Shown here piece by piece: positions 25,484-35,054 of a stretch of DNA of 64,000 nt. Every line of letters begins with the position of its first letter. Position 1 is the first letter of the stretch. Position numbers and translations under genes: made by a program. The stretch lies in the NCBI RefSeq assembly GCF_004137085.1, contig NZ_QYBC01000010.1, positions 1 through 64,000 on the forward strand. Reading direction: 5' to 3'. The notes beneath the pieces were generated by a model, which was given only the letters and a program-made list of their open reading frames with translations, was not told the DNA's origin and searched no databases. This stretch comes from Lichenibacterium ramalinae (lineage in GTDB: Bacteria; Pseudomonadota; Alphaproteobacteria; Rhizobiales; Beijerinckiaceae).

Positions 25484-28400
25484 CTACCTGCCGGGCGCGT
25501 GGGCGTCGAACGCCGCGGCCGCCTGCCTGACCTCGGGCAGCGGGTCGACCCTCCCTGCCTCAAGCCAGTTTGCCGCCGTGACGTCGTCAGGCGCCCGTCG
25601 CAGGAGAGACCCCGCCAGCGTCACCGCGCCCGCCCGGACCAGCCCGAGCATCGATCTCCCGGTCTCGTCCGCCGGACCCGCCTCATAGGTCGCCTCCCGC
25701 GCCAGGCAGGCGAGGCCGACATCGAGGCGACGGGCCCGTCCCGGCGTGACGCGCCCCTCGTCCACCATGCGCGCGGCGATTCGGAGCGCCGCCGGCATGG
25801 CATTTCCTACGCGCAGAGCGACCAGCGAGACGACCTCGTCGACGAGCTCGGACGGCACGGCCGAGGCCTCGCCGAGGTCGAGCCAGGCCTCGATCGCGAG
25901 CAGGGCCTTGTTCGACCGGGACCGCTCGCCGTCCAGCGCAGCCCTCTGGATCGTCTCGCCGGCGGCCTCCGCGGGCACGACCCCCAGTCGGACAAGGTGA
26001 GGGAGGATCGTGAGGTGGCTCTCGCTCGGCGGTTCGGCGACCAACTCGCGCCACCGCCGGACGAGTGCCTCGTCAAGGTCCCCCGGCTCGAGGGCAGGCA
26101 GGAGGGTGCGGACCAGGACCGTCGTGGCGCCCTCGAAGCGGTCCCGCGCTAGGCGCTCCGACAGGCCGAACAGGTCGGGCACGTCGCGATCCCGCGCCGG
26201 ACCGCGCCAGGCGAGGAGCCGGTCGACGGCCGCCATAACCTCTTCGGTCGACAACACTCGCGCGACCCTCCCGCCGTCAGGCGCGCCGAGGCGGCTGAGC
26301 AGACGGAGCGCCACGGGTGACGGTCCCGCCTCGTCGACAAGACGCTCGTTGACCTGCGTCCTAACGAACGCGACCCCCTCGGCCGTGTCGGGCGAGGCGA
26401 CCTCGCACAGGGCCTCGACGCCCGCCATCCCCCAGGCAGCCAGGCCTCCCGAGCCGCGCCTCTCCCAGACGAGGGCGTGGAAGGTGGCCCGCTCTTCCGA
26501 GGTCAGGAGCGACCAGGCGTTCAGGCGGGACAGTCTGCGCACCGCGGAGGGGGCGTCGACGGGATCGTTGGAGGAAGCGACGGCGAGCATGCGTTCCACG
26601 GCCCGCGACAGGTCCGGTCCCTGTGCGCCCGCCGCGAAGTCCACCTCCAAGAGCGGGGCAGGCCATTTGAGCGGGAACGCTTCCACGCCCCTTTCGGACG
26701 GCAGTGGGAAAGCGACGACATCGGCGAGAAAGCTCGTCCGCTCCTCGGCCGGGAGGGCGTCGAGGGCCCGTCGGATCAGGTTTCCCAGGGGGGCGGCGGC
26801 GTCGCGGACGCGCGAGGCGTCCTGCCTTGAGAGGGCCAACGCGCGTTCGACGATCGACGCCACCCTTGGCCCAGGGAGACGGACGACGACCCTGGAGAGC
26901 AGTTCGACAAGGGTCGCCAAGGGCGTGGCCGCGGCTGCCGCGGGCCGCTCCCATGCGTCGGCCTGAGGAACGCGCCTGGCCAGGGCGACCACGGCCGCCT
27001 CGACCCTCGCAGCCAGCTCCGCGACGGTGGCGTCGTCCATGCGGGCGATCCCGACGCGGTCGAAACCGATGTCGTCCAACGCTCGGGAGCCCCGGCTCGC
27101 CGCCAGTAGGCTCCGCATCGCTTCGAGGTGCCCGGAGCCGTTCGAGGCCAGGACGGCGCGGGCGATGCGGCCGGCGGTCATGCCCACGGACCCGCTCGCC
27201 GGCGGAATACCGACGTGATCGACGGTGCGCACGACTAGGCGCTCGACCGTCGCCCGGTGGGCGACGCGCAGGATCAGCCCCGGGCCGCGGGTGACGCCGG
27301 CGTCGAAGCCCGACGTGACCGATGCGCGATCCCGCTGGAGCCTTCCCTCGGCTGCGGCGACGGCGTCGTCCAGCCCCGTCACCACGTCCCAGGGTTCGCA
27401 GGAGGGGTCGAGGCCCCTGGACGGGTCCGCTCCGTCGAGTCCGGCCACCACGAACTCCTCGACCCTCTCGTCAGGCCCGACCGACCTCGTCACCGCGTTC
27501 GCGACCCAGGCTGCCCACGCAAGGCGGGAGCGCAACCATACGGAGCGCCTCGCGCGCGGGACCGTGGCCGCGACGGACAGCCAGGCCTCCCGCACCGCGG
27601 CGACCATCTCCCGGCCCTCGCCGAGTTCGCCCCAGAGTGCGGACCGTCTCAGGTGCCAGAGCGGGTCGTCGCCCCGGACCTCGGGGATCAAGGTCCGGAG
27701 CCTTTCGTAGGACAGCCGGTCTCGCCACCACAGCGACTCCTCGTAGGCGAGCGCGGCAGTCGTCTCGCGGTCGCCGTCCGCGCCGGCCGCGAGCCAGGCG
27801 CGCCAGCGGTCGAAGCCCTCCCTGTCCTCCCTCTCGCGGTGCTCCCGAAGGAGGACGCGGCCGAACAGCAGCCGGTCGTCGCGGTCCGACGCGTCGCCGG
27901 GCGCCGCGATCATTCCCGCGAGCCACGCGAGCTCCCCGTCATCCAGCGACGCGTGGGCGAGGTCGACCCGCCAGATGACATCGGCGAGCACGCGGCGGCG
28001 CGCAGGCAGTGGGATCCGCCCCAGGCCGAGCCTCAGGGAGCGCAGGTGGTCGGCCAACCCCGTCCGGATCCCGTCGGCGACGCGCGGCGGCGGCTCGACC
28101 CAGCCCGGGTAGGTTTCCCGCTCCGTCCGCCAGCGCGGCGCGCAGCGCTCCACGTAGGTTCCCGCGAAGTCTGCGTCGTCAAGGTCGAGGAATGCGTCGG
28201 GCGGCCTCGCCGGGCCATCCGCCGGAGCCATAGGTGGCGGCCAGTCGAAACGGCTTGGCCAGTCACCGGGGGACGGCGGTCTGGCTCTTTGGAGCGCGTC
28301 GACGAGTAGTTCGAGGGCGCGTGCGTTCCTCCCATCCTGATCACCGTCCCGATCCGGCACGAGCGGGCCCAGGTCGACGGGTACGATGCTTCGCTCTCGC

Positions 28401-29155
28401 AGCCGGTTTCGCCCGGCGTCATCGAGGTCGAGCGTGCCCGCGAGGAAGAGCGTGCGGGCGTGGCGGTCCATCTCGGCGCGCACCCATCCCGTCCAGTTCA
28501 CGAAGTTAGGGTCGTCCCCGGAGAAGCCGACCATGAGCACGTCGTTCTCGAGCAGGATCTGCCGCGCGAGGTTGACGAACGGGGCGAAGCGGGTGGGATA
28601 GGCCGCGTAGTCCGACGCCGTGATGACGAATGGCGTGTGCGAGGGCAGGCTGCCGTGCAGCTTGACGACGCGCGGCGAGCGCGTGCGCGCGACGTCCTCG
28701 GGCGTGAGTACGGGCTCGTAGCGGATCCCGGTGATGCGTCCGGCCGCCCGCTCGAGCAGCGTGTCGTAGTTCGTGGTGAGCACGTCGGTCCAGGGCAAGC
28801 CGAGCAGTCGCTCGTGGAGCCGGCCGGGTTCCCAGGCGTCGTCGGTCACCACGCCCCGGATCAGCCCCTCGAGCCTCCCGCGGCCGAACGTCTCCTCGTA
28901 CCGCTCCGCCAGGTCCAGGGGTGCGAGCCCGGCCTCGCCCTGCGCGCCCAACTCGGCGAGCATGGGGCGCAGGAGGCCGCTCCAGAGCGGGGGACGGGGG
29001 CTGGTCGGGTCCAGGCGGACGGCGTTTCTGCTCATCCCGGCCCCGACCATGACGGCCGCGCCCCGGAGCTCTGTCTCGCCCCACAGAGAACGTGCAAGTG
29101 AGCGCAGGTGAGGGTCCGCGAGAAGGCGTCGGACCGCGTCGGGGTCGCTGGGCAT
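25484..29155 (-). CDS. SIR2-domain anti-phage protein, 1223 aa
   Basis: A very large protein with an N-terminal SIR2 (sirtuin-like) domain. Residues about 35-45 carry GAGMSRN (NAD-binding GAG motif), about 128 TTNYDTLLE, about 166 KLHGSLPS, then VMVGFSGDDPNF. The long C-terminal part (residues about 320-1223) is helical and repeat-like, as expected for a sensor. This layout resembles defence-associated sirtuins (DSR-type), which destroy NAD+ on phage sensing and abort infection. The ATG at 29155 was taken as the first in-frame start. It stands alone in its orientation, with a decayed helicase gene just upstream. The exact DSR class cannot be assigned by eye. Confidence 0.85.
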   Translation of the reverse strand: MPSDPDAVRRLLADPHLRSLARSLWGETELRGAAVMVGAGMSRNAVRLDPTSPRPPLWSGLLRPMLAELGAQGEAGLAPLDLAERYEETFGRGRLEGLIRGVVTDDAWEPGRLHERLLGLPWTDVLTTNYDTLLERAAGRITGIRYEPVLTPEDVARTRSPRVVKLHGSLPSHTPFVITASDYAAYPTRFAPFVNLARQILLENDVLMVGFSGDDPNFVNWTGWVRAEMDRHARTLFLAGTLDLDDAGRNRLRERSIVPVDLGPLVPDRDGDQDGRNARALELLVDALQRARPPSPGDWPSRFDWPPPMAPADGPARPPDAFLDLDDADFAGTYVERCAPRWRTERETYPGWVEPPPRVADGIRTGLADHLRSLRLGLGRIPLPARRRVLADVIWRVDLAHASLDDGELAWLAGMIAAPGDASDRDDRLLFGRVLLREHREREDREGFDRWRAWLAAGADGDRETTAALAYEESLWWRDRLSYERLRTLIPEVRGDDPLWHLRRSALWGELGEGREMVAAVREAWLSVAATVPRARRSVWLRSRLAWAAWVANAVTRSVGPDERVEEFVVAGLDGADPSRGLDPSCEPWDVVTGLDDAVAAAEGRLQRDRASVTSGFDAGVTRGPGLILRVAHRATVERLVVRTVDHVGIPPASGSVGMTAGRIARAVLASNGSGHLEAMRSLLAASRGSRALDDIGFDRVGIARMDDATVAELAARVEAAVVALARRVPQADAWERPAAAAATPLATLVELLSRVVVRLPGPRVASIVERALALSRQDASRVRDAAAPLGNLIRRALDALPAEERTSFLADVVAFPLPSERGVEAFPLKWPAPLLEVDFAAGAQGPDLSRAVERMLAVASSNDPVDAPSAVRRLSRLNAWSLLTSEERATFHALVWERRGSGGLAAWGMAGVEALCEVASPDTAEGVAFVRTQVNERLVDEAGPSPVALRLLSRLGAPDGGRVARVLSTEEVMAAVDRLLAWRGPARDRDVPDLFGLSERLARDRFEGATTVLVRTLLPALEPGDLDEALVRRWRELVAEPPSESHLTILPHLVRLGVVPAEAAGETIQRAALDGERSRSNKALLAIEAWLDLGEASAVPSELVDEVVSLVALRVGNAMPAALRIAARMVDEGRVTPGRARRLDVGLACLAREATYEAGPADETGRSMLGLVRAGAVTLAGSLLRRAPDDVTAANWLEAGRVDPLPEVRQAAAAFDAHAPGR

Positions 29156-29290
29156 GGCTTCGGATGTCGGGCTGCGTCATCTCGGTCGCGTCCGGGCCCG
29201 CCGCCGCGGACCGGCGGCACCGGGGCTGCGCTCCCGCGCGGCTCGGACGCAACCGTCGTGAGCTCCGCGTCTACCAGTTCTCGGCTAAGG

Positions 29291-30105
29291 TCAAGGGCCT
29301 TCCTCCAGGGCAGCCGCGTCAGAGGAGCGGTCGCCGTCGGTGACGAGATCCGACAATGCCTCGGGCCGAGGCTCCGGGACGTTGCCGACAGTGTCCTCCT
29401 CCCGACCGTCGGTCTCCCGGACGGCCCCGCGTAGCGCGCGGTAGCTGGCGACGGCCGGCGGGGGCCGCCGCCTGATCTTCTCCAGCCGCTTGACGACCTT
29501 CTCGGTCTCGAGCTCGGGATCGTCGATCTCGTAGTCCTCCGTGACACCCGGGAGCGCCTCGGGATCCCGGCCCTGCTCGGTCCCGCTGACGATCGAGCGC
29601 ACCAGCGCGTTCTCGACCGGGCCGCCCCACCGCTCGGGATCGAGGTCGGCGAACATGGCGAAGCGTCCGAAGTTGAAGTGCCCGAGCACCAGCCACCGGC
29701 GCACCCGCCACCGCTTCAGGCCTTCGACGGCCGCCGAAACCTCGTCGAGGTAGGCGTAGACCGAAGGTGCGGCGTCCTCTCCGCCTGCGTCGAGCTCGGG
29801 GATCTGGCGCCCGAAGTTCTGCTCGACGTACTTCCGCAGGCTGAGGTTCGGCTCCACGCCGCCCTCGCTCGCGGCGAGGTGATAGATCGCCCGACCCTTC
29901 TGCTTCTGCTTGATGACCCGGACGGGCAGCAGGAGGAGCGGCGCGTAGGCCTTCTTGTCGGAATCGTCGCTCTGGTACTACTCGAGAAAGCCGTGCGCGA
30001 CGAAGAGCGTTGAGACGCCCATCTCCTGCTCCGCGAGTTTCGCCTCCGCGGCGACCTTCTCCGTCAATTGGCACGCGAGAGTTGCTCCGCGCTGCTCTCG
30101 GCCCC
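29291..30105 (-). pseudogene. DUF4011/COG1112-type helicase, fragment with internal stop
   Basis: The frame preserves a segment typical of the region ahead of the helicase core in DUF4011 proteins: KAYAPLLLLPVRVIKQKQKG, IYHLAASEGGVEPNLSLRKY, then RRWLVLGHFNFGRFAMFADLD. Upstream, LAEQEMGVSTLFVAHGFLE is followed by an in-frame TAG near 29980 where tryptophan is expected. The upstream and downstream ends are lost, and no helicase motifs remain. A full-length protein of this type is over 1000 residues. It is a dead remnant, probably of another defence gene. Confidence 0.75.
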
Positions 30106-30235
30106 AAGCCTGCGCGCCAACGCTTCCATCAGCACTCTGTGGCTCTCACCGTCTTGACCACCAGCTCGCCGCTTACGGGTGCGGCGCCCGCGGGTGGCGC
30201 CACGATCTGATGCACCATCGCTCGTTCCTCCCTGG

Positions 30236-32953
30236 TCAAGTCTTCCCGTCTAGCTCCTCGATCAGCTTCCGAGCCTCCAGGGTGTGGGCATGCTGCTCAC
30301 CGAACGCCTTCGTTAGGATCGGCAGGGCGCGCGAACATTCGGCGTACGCCTCCGCCGTCCGGCCCTGGGAACGGTGCACACCGCCCAGGTTGGTCAACGT
30401 GATGGCGACCTCTGGATGGTCCAACCCGAAGAGACGTTCCTTCATCGCTAGCGCACGGGTCTGGCTTGCCTCCGCGCCGGCCAGATCGCCGCGGATCTCC
30501 TGAACGTTGCCGAGACCGCCGAGCGCGTAAGCGATAATGGAATGATCGCCAAGGTGGATTTTTCGGAGGATCGCCAGGGCGCGCTTCTGATTCGCCTGCG
30601 CGCTTGGCAGCTTGCCGCGCTCAAGCTGCACGTTGCCCAGGTTCAAGAAAGCGCGGGCGACGTCGGGGTGCTTTCGCCCGTAGGAATTCCTCAAGATGAC
30701 CAGAACGCGGGTCTGGCTCGCCTCCGCCTCGACGAGCTTTCCGCGCTGCCGCTGCACGATGGCGAGATTTCCCAAGGAGCGGGCTATTGAGGGACTGTTT
30801 GGAGCGAGTACGAAAAGCTTTTCCTTGATCTCGAGCGCGCGGGTGTGACTCGCCTCGGCACTTTCAAGGTCGCCGCGCTCGCGCTGTACGTTACCCAGGT
30901 TACCGAGGGTGACAGCGATTTGGGATTGGTCGGGGTCTTCGGCCCCCTCGAAGATGTCGAGCGCGCGGGTGTGGCTCGCCTCTGCGGCGGCCAGGTCGGT
31001 GACACTGCTCTGCACCTTGCCCAGAGTGCCGAGGATGACGGCGACCATGTGATGGTTACGGCCAAAGTTGGCTTCCAAGCGGGGCAGCGTGTCCTGGATC
31101 AGGCTTTGGCCCAGCTTTGGATCTCCCTCGAGCAGGCTGTAGTAGCTGGCTTCGTTGACGAGGCGAGCCGCAGTCAGCGTCCCGTCTCGCCGAGCCTCCA
31201 CCGCGGCCGCGATGAGATGCACCGACCAGGTCCGCAACGGCGACGGGTCGTTATGCAACAGCCAATGGCGAGCCTCGGCTGCAAGGGTCTCCTGAACGGC
31301 CGACCGCACGGTGGAGCCCTGGTCCAGGCGCGCCCGGCCGAAAGCGGCGAGGAGGCGATGCAGCACGATTGCACCCTCCCGCGCGGGCTCGACCAGCGCC
31401 AGTTCTGCGAGTCGCGTCAGCGCATCGGCGAAGGGCAAACCTGCCGCGGCGTCCTCGGGCTCGATGCCGGCGCAGCGCTTGAGCAGGAAGCGTGGGATCG
31501 GCGCGCCGGGCGATAGGCAAGCCGCGCGGCCGAACAGGTCGCGAGCCAGCGCATCGTCCGGACGCTCGACCCGCAGCCGGTTTAGGCTCACCAGGAAGGT
31601 GCGAGCGAGGTTAGCCTCATGGGGAGTCAGCGGCCGGGTCTGCCCCGGCGCCTCAGGGTCCTCCACTGCTAGCGAGGCATGGGTGAGCAGGTCCGCCCGC
31701 AGAGCGTCGAGGTAGGCGTGGGGCACCCCGGCCGACTCGTCACGGTAACGGGCCAAGTACCGCCCCGCAAGTTCCAGAGCTAGCGGTAGGTCGCCGAGTT
31801 CCTCGGCTATGGCGTCGAGGTCGGGGTCGTTTATCCGCAGGTCCGGGCGATGGTGGCGGAGGAGAGCGAGGCCCTCGCACCGTTCCAGTATGCCGAGCGG
31901 CACCGCGACGATGCCGCGCGCTGCCGACCAGGACTGGCGCCGCGCTGTGATGAGAACCCGACAACCACCGGCTTTGGGCGCCCAGGCGTCAACCAGCGCC
32001 TCGTCCTCGCAGTTGTCGAAGATGAGGAGGCGAGGAAGGTTGCCCGCCCAGGCGTCCCTGACCAGGGCGACGCGCTCGGGCAACGGCCGGGCGCTGAAGC
32101 CAGGCTGGTTGGGGTAGAGGACGAGGCCACAGGCCGCGACGGCCTCCGCCACAGCGGATGGCACGGCGCAATCCACCCAGAAGACGCCGCCGGCGAACCA
32201 GTGCCCGTAGCGGTAAGCGAACTCCACGGCGAGCTGAGACTTGCCTAGACCGCCCATCCCGGTGAGGACTGGACTCTGACCGACGGCCGCCGCGCGATTC
32301 GCGTGCAGCTGTCTCGCCAAGCTCAGCAGATCGCACTTGCGCCCGACGAAGGAAAGGTTGCGCGGCCATGGCAATAGGTGGAGCGACGGCAGGCCGCCAT
32401 CGGGCAAGGCGTCGAGCGGCATGGTCGCCAGGTGCGCCTCGGCCTTTGCGACGGGGTCAGGAACATCGGGGCGCACGGCGGGGAAGAAGAAACGATAAGC
32501 CTCCTCATGCCGCGCGATCATTTCCTCGAGGTTGCCCCATCCGAGGATGACGACCCTCAGGTCGTGACCGTCGGCCCTCAACTCATTCTCGACGGTGCGG
32601 GCGGTTAAGGTGGCTTTCACGTCGTTGGGCGCCGTGGTGGCGAAGATGAGCTCTTTAAGATCAAGGCCAAGCCCGATGGCGGCCCTGCAATCGGAGAGGA
32701 TCTTTTCGGGACTATCGTGCTTTGTCGTGCGGCGACACTGAACGCCGACGGAGTGCCCAGGGCGGTTCTCCCGGCGTCCGACCAGGTCGATGCCTCTTTG
32801 GTTTTGTCCACCACGGCCGAAGCTCTGCATCGTCGGATCGCGCAGCTCCGCTCTGAAGAGGATGAGGCACCCCCGCTCGAAGGACTGCCAGTCCTTTGGC
32901 TTCGGGATCTCGTGCGACAGGCGGACGGCCGCCGGGACTTCGTCAGGTCTCAT
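30236..32953 (-). CDS. PD-(D/E)XK-NB-ARC-TPR STAND defence protein
   Basis: A 905-residue NLR-like protein with three parts. Residues about 20-155 form a PD-(D/E)XK nuclease of Mrr type (GIDLVG with D56, then GVQCRR with Q72-C-R74). Residues about 205-500 are a STAND NTPase of NB-ARC type: FVGRKCDL, Walker A GMGGLGKS (about 228), Walker B LPRLLIFDN (about 310), RVLITARRQ and GDLPLALELAG. The C-terminus from about 640 has five to six 42-residue TPR repeats of kinesin-light-chain type (LGNVQRERGDLESAEASHTRAL pattern). Such proteins sense a phage product through the TPR part, oligomerise and activate the effector nuclease. It is close in plan to Avs/bacterial NLR systems. It appears intact and works as a single gene. 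Confidence 0.88.
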   Translation of the reverse strand: MRPDEVPAAVRLSHEIPKPKDWQSFERGCLILFRAELRDPTMQSFGRGGQNQRGIDLVGRRENRPGHSVGVQCRRTTKHDSPEKILSDCRAAIGLGLDLKELIFATTAPNDVKATLTARTVENELRADGHDLRVVILGWGNLEEMIARHEEAYRFFFPAVRPDVPDPVAKAEAHLATMPLDALPDGGLPSLHLLPWPRNLSFVGRKCDLLSLARQLHANRAAAVGQSPVLTGMGGLGKSQLAVEFAYRYGHWFAGGVFWVDCAVPSAVAEAVAACGLVLYPNQPGFSARPLPERVALVRDAWAGNLPRLLIFDNCEDEALVDAWAPKAGGCRVLITARRQSWSAARGIVAVPLGILERCEGLALLRHHRPDLRINDPDLDAIAEELGDLPLALELAGRYLARYRDESAGVPHAYLDALRADLLTHASLAVEDPEAPGQTRPLTPHEANLARTFLVSLNRLRVERPDDALARDLFGRAACLSPGAPIPRFLLKRCAGIEPEDAAAGLPFADALTRLAELALVEPAREGAIVLHRLLAAFGRARLDQGSTVRSAVQETLAAEARHWLLHNDPSPLRTWSVHLIAAAVEARRDGTLTAARLVNEASYYSLLEGDPKLGQSLIQDTLPRLEANFGRNHHMVAVILGTLGKVQSSVTDLAAAEASHTRALDIFEGAEDPDQSQIAVTLGNLGNVQRERGDLESAEASHTRALEIKEKLFVLAPNSPSIARSLGNLAIVQRQRGKLVEAEASQTRVLVILRNSYGRKHPDVARAFLNLGNVQLERGKLPSAQANQKRALAILRKIHLGDHSIIAYALGGLGNVQEIRGDLAGAEASQTRALAMKERLFGLDHPEVAITLTNLGGVHRSQGRTAEAYAECSRALPILTKAFGEQHAHTLEARKLIEELDGKT

Positions 32954-32997
32954 GTCTGGTCGGTTCCGGGACGGATCTTGGACACGCCGAGCTTAGC

Positions 32998-33870
32998 CTA
33001 CACGTGAATCTGCCCCAGCCAAGCATCGCCAGAGTCTCGGTCTCCAGCCGTCGATGGGCCGTCCCGATCCGCGGGAGGTGACCAGCGCCCGCCCTGGTCA
33101 CAGGTCGCGGGCGTGGCAACACAGGCCGTGGTCCGAGTTGGTGGCCATGGATGAGGCCGGCGTCGCTCGGCTCCCCCTCGGTCGGATCGCGGAGTCGAGG
33201 GCCGTCCGAAGCGGCGCCATGGCGTCGCCGTCGGTGCGGGCGACGATGCGAGCACGGAGGAACCGACGCATGATCGAGACAGACGAAGTGGAGGCGGATC
33301 GCATCGACGCCGCCGCGACCGCAGTCCCAATGCAGGCGAGAGACCAGGCAGCGGACGAGGGTGTCGTCGTCGTGGTTTCGCCAGCAGCGCCTTGGTCCTC
33401 GCCTTCAGAGGCATCGCGCGCAGTCGACGCAACAGCGGCCCGGGATCGGCCCCGCCGGCCGCGACACGTCCCCAGTACGCCAGCCCCGGCTCGCCCTCGA
33501 CCCGGTCGCCCTGGCTAGCCTCGAGACCGATCGGCGAGGTCGTCATGTAGCGGAGGTGGACGGCCCGCTCCGGGTTGCGGTCGGTCAGGTCCACGAGCGA
33601 ATCGATGGCCTGGATCACGCCCGTGGTGTTGAGCGTAACGCTCCCGGACCCTCGGGTGTCCTTGGCCTGGGTCGCGTGCAGCGCGGTCGCGTAGTCCTCG
33701 ACGAGTTCGAGGTGGAGCACCTCCTCCTCGGCGAGGCAGGTCCACGCCAGCACGCTCCCGTAGATCTGGAACCCATAGCCCCGCAGCGCATCCACCGCCG
33801 ACCTGCCTTCGTCTCCCCTTGGAGGTGCCGCCGGGGTGGCCGACCTTTGCGGGTCTCGGGGTGCATCCAT
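32998..33870 (-). pseudogene. DUF4297-like anti-phage gene, frameshifted remnant
   Basis: From ATG 33870 the first 140 or so residues look authentic (VDALRGYGFQIYGSVLAWTCLAEEEVLHLELVED, then HATQAKDTRGSGSVTLNTTGVIQAIDSLVDL and HLRYMTTSPIGLE). This resembles the N-terminal nuclease region of DUF4297/Cap4-like proteins, with ED and QAK as possible catalytic residues. After about residue 165 the frame turns into Arg/Pro-rich sequence, while protein-like pieces (FLRARIVARTDGDAMAPLRTALDSAI) continue in another frame near 33100-33300. The gene is frameshifted and truncated, so it is not functional. Confidence 0.55.
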
Positions 33871-33922
33871 CGTCTGTGGAGGTCCTGGCGGGAGTCGAGG
33901 AGAGCTGGTCGCGAAGCGTCAC

Positions 33923-35038
33923 CTAGTCGTCGTTGGCGTGATCCGCAGCTTTCGTCGTGACGGACGGGCGTGGCCCGATCGGCACTTGGTCGAGCACCTG
34001 CTCGACCAGCTGGGCGCATAGCCCCAGCTGGTCGAGAATGGCCGGCAAGGCCCCGGGATCGCGATCTCGCAGAAGCCTGACAGCCGAGGGGAGAAGCTCG
34101 GGCCGCTCCGGATCGAGCTCGTCGTCGTACCTCTCGACCTTTGACTGCCCGGTCTTCACGAGGTGGACGTTCGCCGTCCTGTACTGCGCGGCGTCGATGA
34201 GGCCGAGATCGTAGGCCCGCCGCGTGATGGCCCTGGCCGACACGCGCCACCGGAGCTTCATCCCGAAGATGCCGTACCAGTCGAGAGCCCGCCTCGAGCG
34301 GGGGAACTCCTTGGCGAACGCGCCGCGTGGGATCAGGAAGGCACTGGCGAACCTGTGTGCCTGATCCTCCGTAGCGGCGTCCCCCGTTACGACGCCCTGG
34401 TGCATGACGAGGTGAGCACACTCGTGAGCGATGTCGAACCGCAGGCGAACCGCCGCCTTCTTCGCGGTGGCGCGGACGATGATCGGCCGACGCCGGGCGA
34501 TCGACAGCGCGTCGATCCGCTCGGAGATCCCGGGCAGGTGGACGACGACGACTCCCGCGTTCTCGACGACGCGCGTCATGTTGGTTATGGGTCCCTCGTC
34601 GCCCAGTCGCCAATGCACCCGAGCGCGCTCAGCCGCGCGCTCGACACCTTCCGCGTCGTCGGGCCTGCCTAGGTCGGGCACGTCGACGACGGGAAGGCGC
34701 ACCCTCTCCTCGATGGCTTCTACCAGCATCTCCACCAGCGTGCCGCGCGCCGCGGCCTGCGACGTGAGAGAGCGCGGCGCAGTGGACAGACGCCTGAAGT
34801 GGCAATGGTCCTCACGGACCGGGCTCGTCAGCGCGAAACTGAAGAATGACGGGAGCACGCCGAGGGCGGCGGCGAGCGCGACGCGCATGTCCTGGGACGG
34901 TGACTTCGCCTCCGTCTCAAGCTGGTGGAGATACTGCCGGCTCGCGGCGACACGTTCGCCAAGTTCGTCCAGCGAGAGGCTTGACAGGAGGCGGGCGAGG
35001 CGCAGCCTGTCGCCATGAAAGCGCGTGTTCGACGACAT
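33923..35038 (-). CDS. Xre-family protein with ImmA/IrrE metallopeptidase domain
   Basis: A 371-residue protein joining an N-terminal Xre helix-turn-helix (residues about 8-60: LSLDELGERVAASRQYLHQLE) to an ImmA/IrrE zinc peptidase. The HEXXH motif is HECAH in FDIAHECAHLVMHQG at about residue 204, followed by the EDQAHRFASAFLIPRGAF segment with the third ligand. Relatives cleave phage-type repressors or act as stress sensors and antitoxins. ATG 35038 was preferred to an upstream frame that overlaps the previous gene. It begins 16 bases after that gene's stop, so the two form an operon. It could derepress elements nearby, but its target is unknown. Confidence 0.85.
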   Translation of the reverse strand: MSSNTRFHGDRLRLARLLSSLSLDELGERVAASRQYLHQLETEAKSPSQDMRVALAAALGVLPSFFSFALTSPVREDHCHFRRLSTAPRSLTSQAAARGTLVEMLVEAIEERVRLPVVDVPDLGRPDDAEGVERAAERARVHWRLGDEGPITNMTRVVENAGVVVVHLPGISERIDALSIARRRPIIVRATAKKAAVRLRFDIAHECAHLVMHQGVVTGDAATEDQAHRFASAFLIPRGAFAKEFPRSRRALDWYGIFGMKLRWRVSARAITRRAYDLGLIDAAQYRTANVHLVKTGQSKVERYDDELDPERPELLPSAVRLLRDRDPGALPAILDQLGLCAQLVEQVLDQVPIGPRPSVTTKAADHANDD

Positions 35039-35054
35039 GCTTCTCGCGCCTGGG

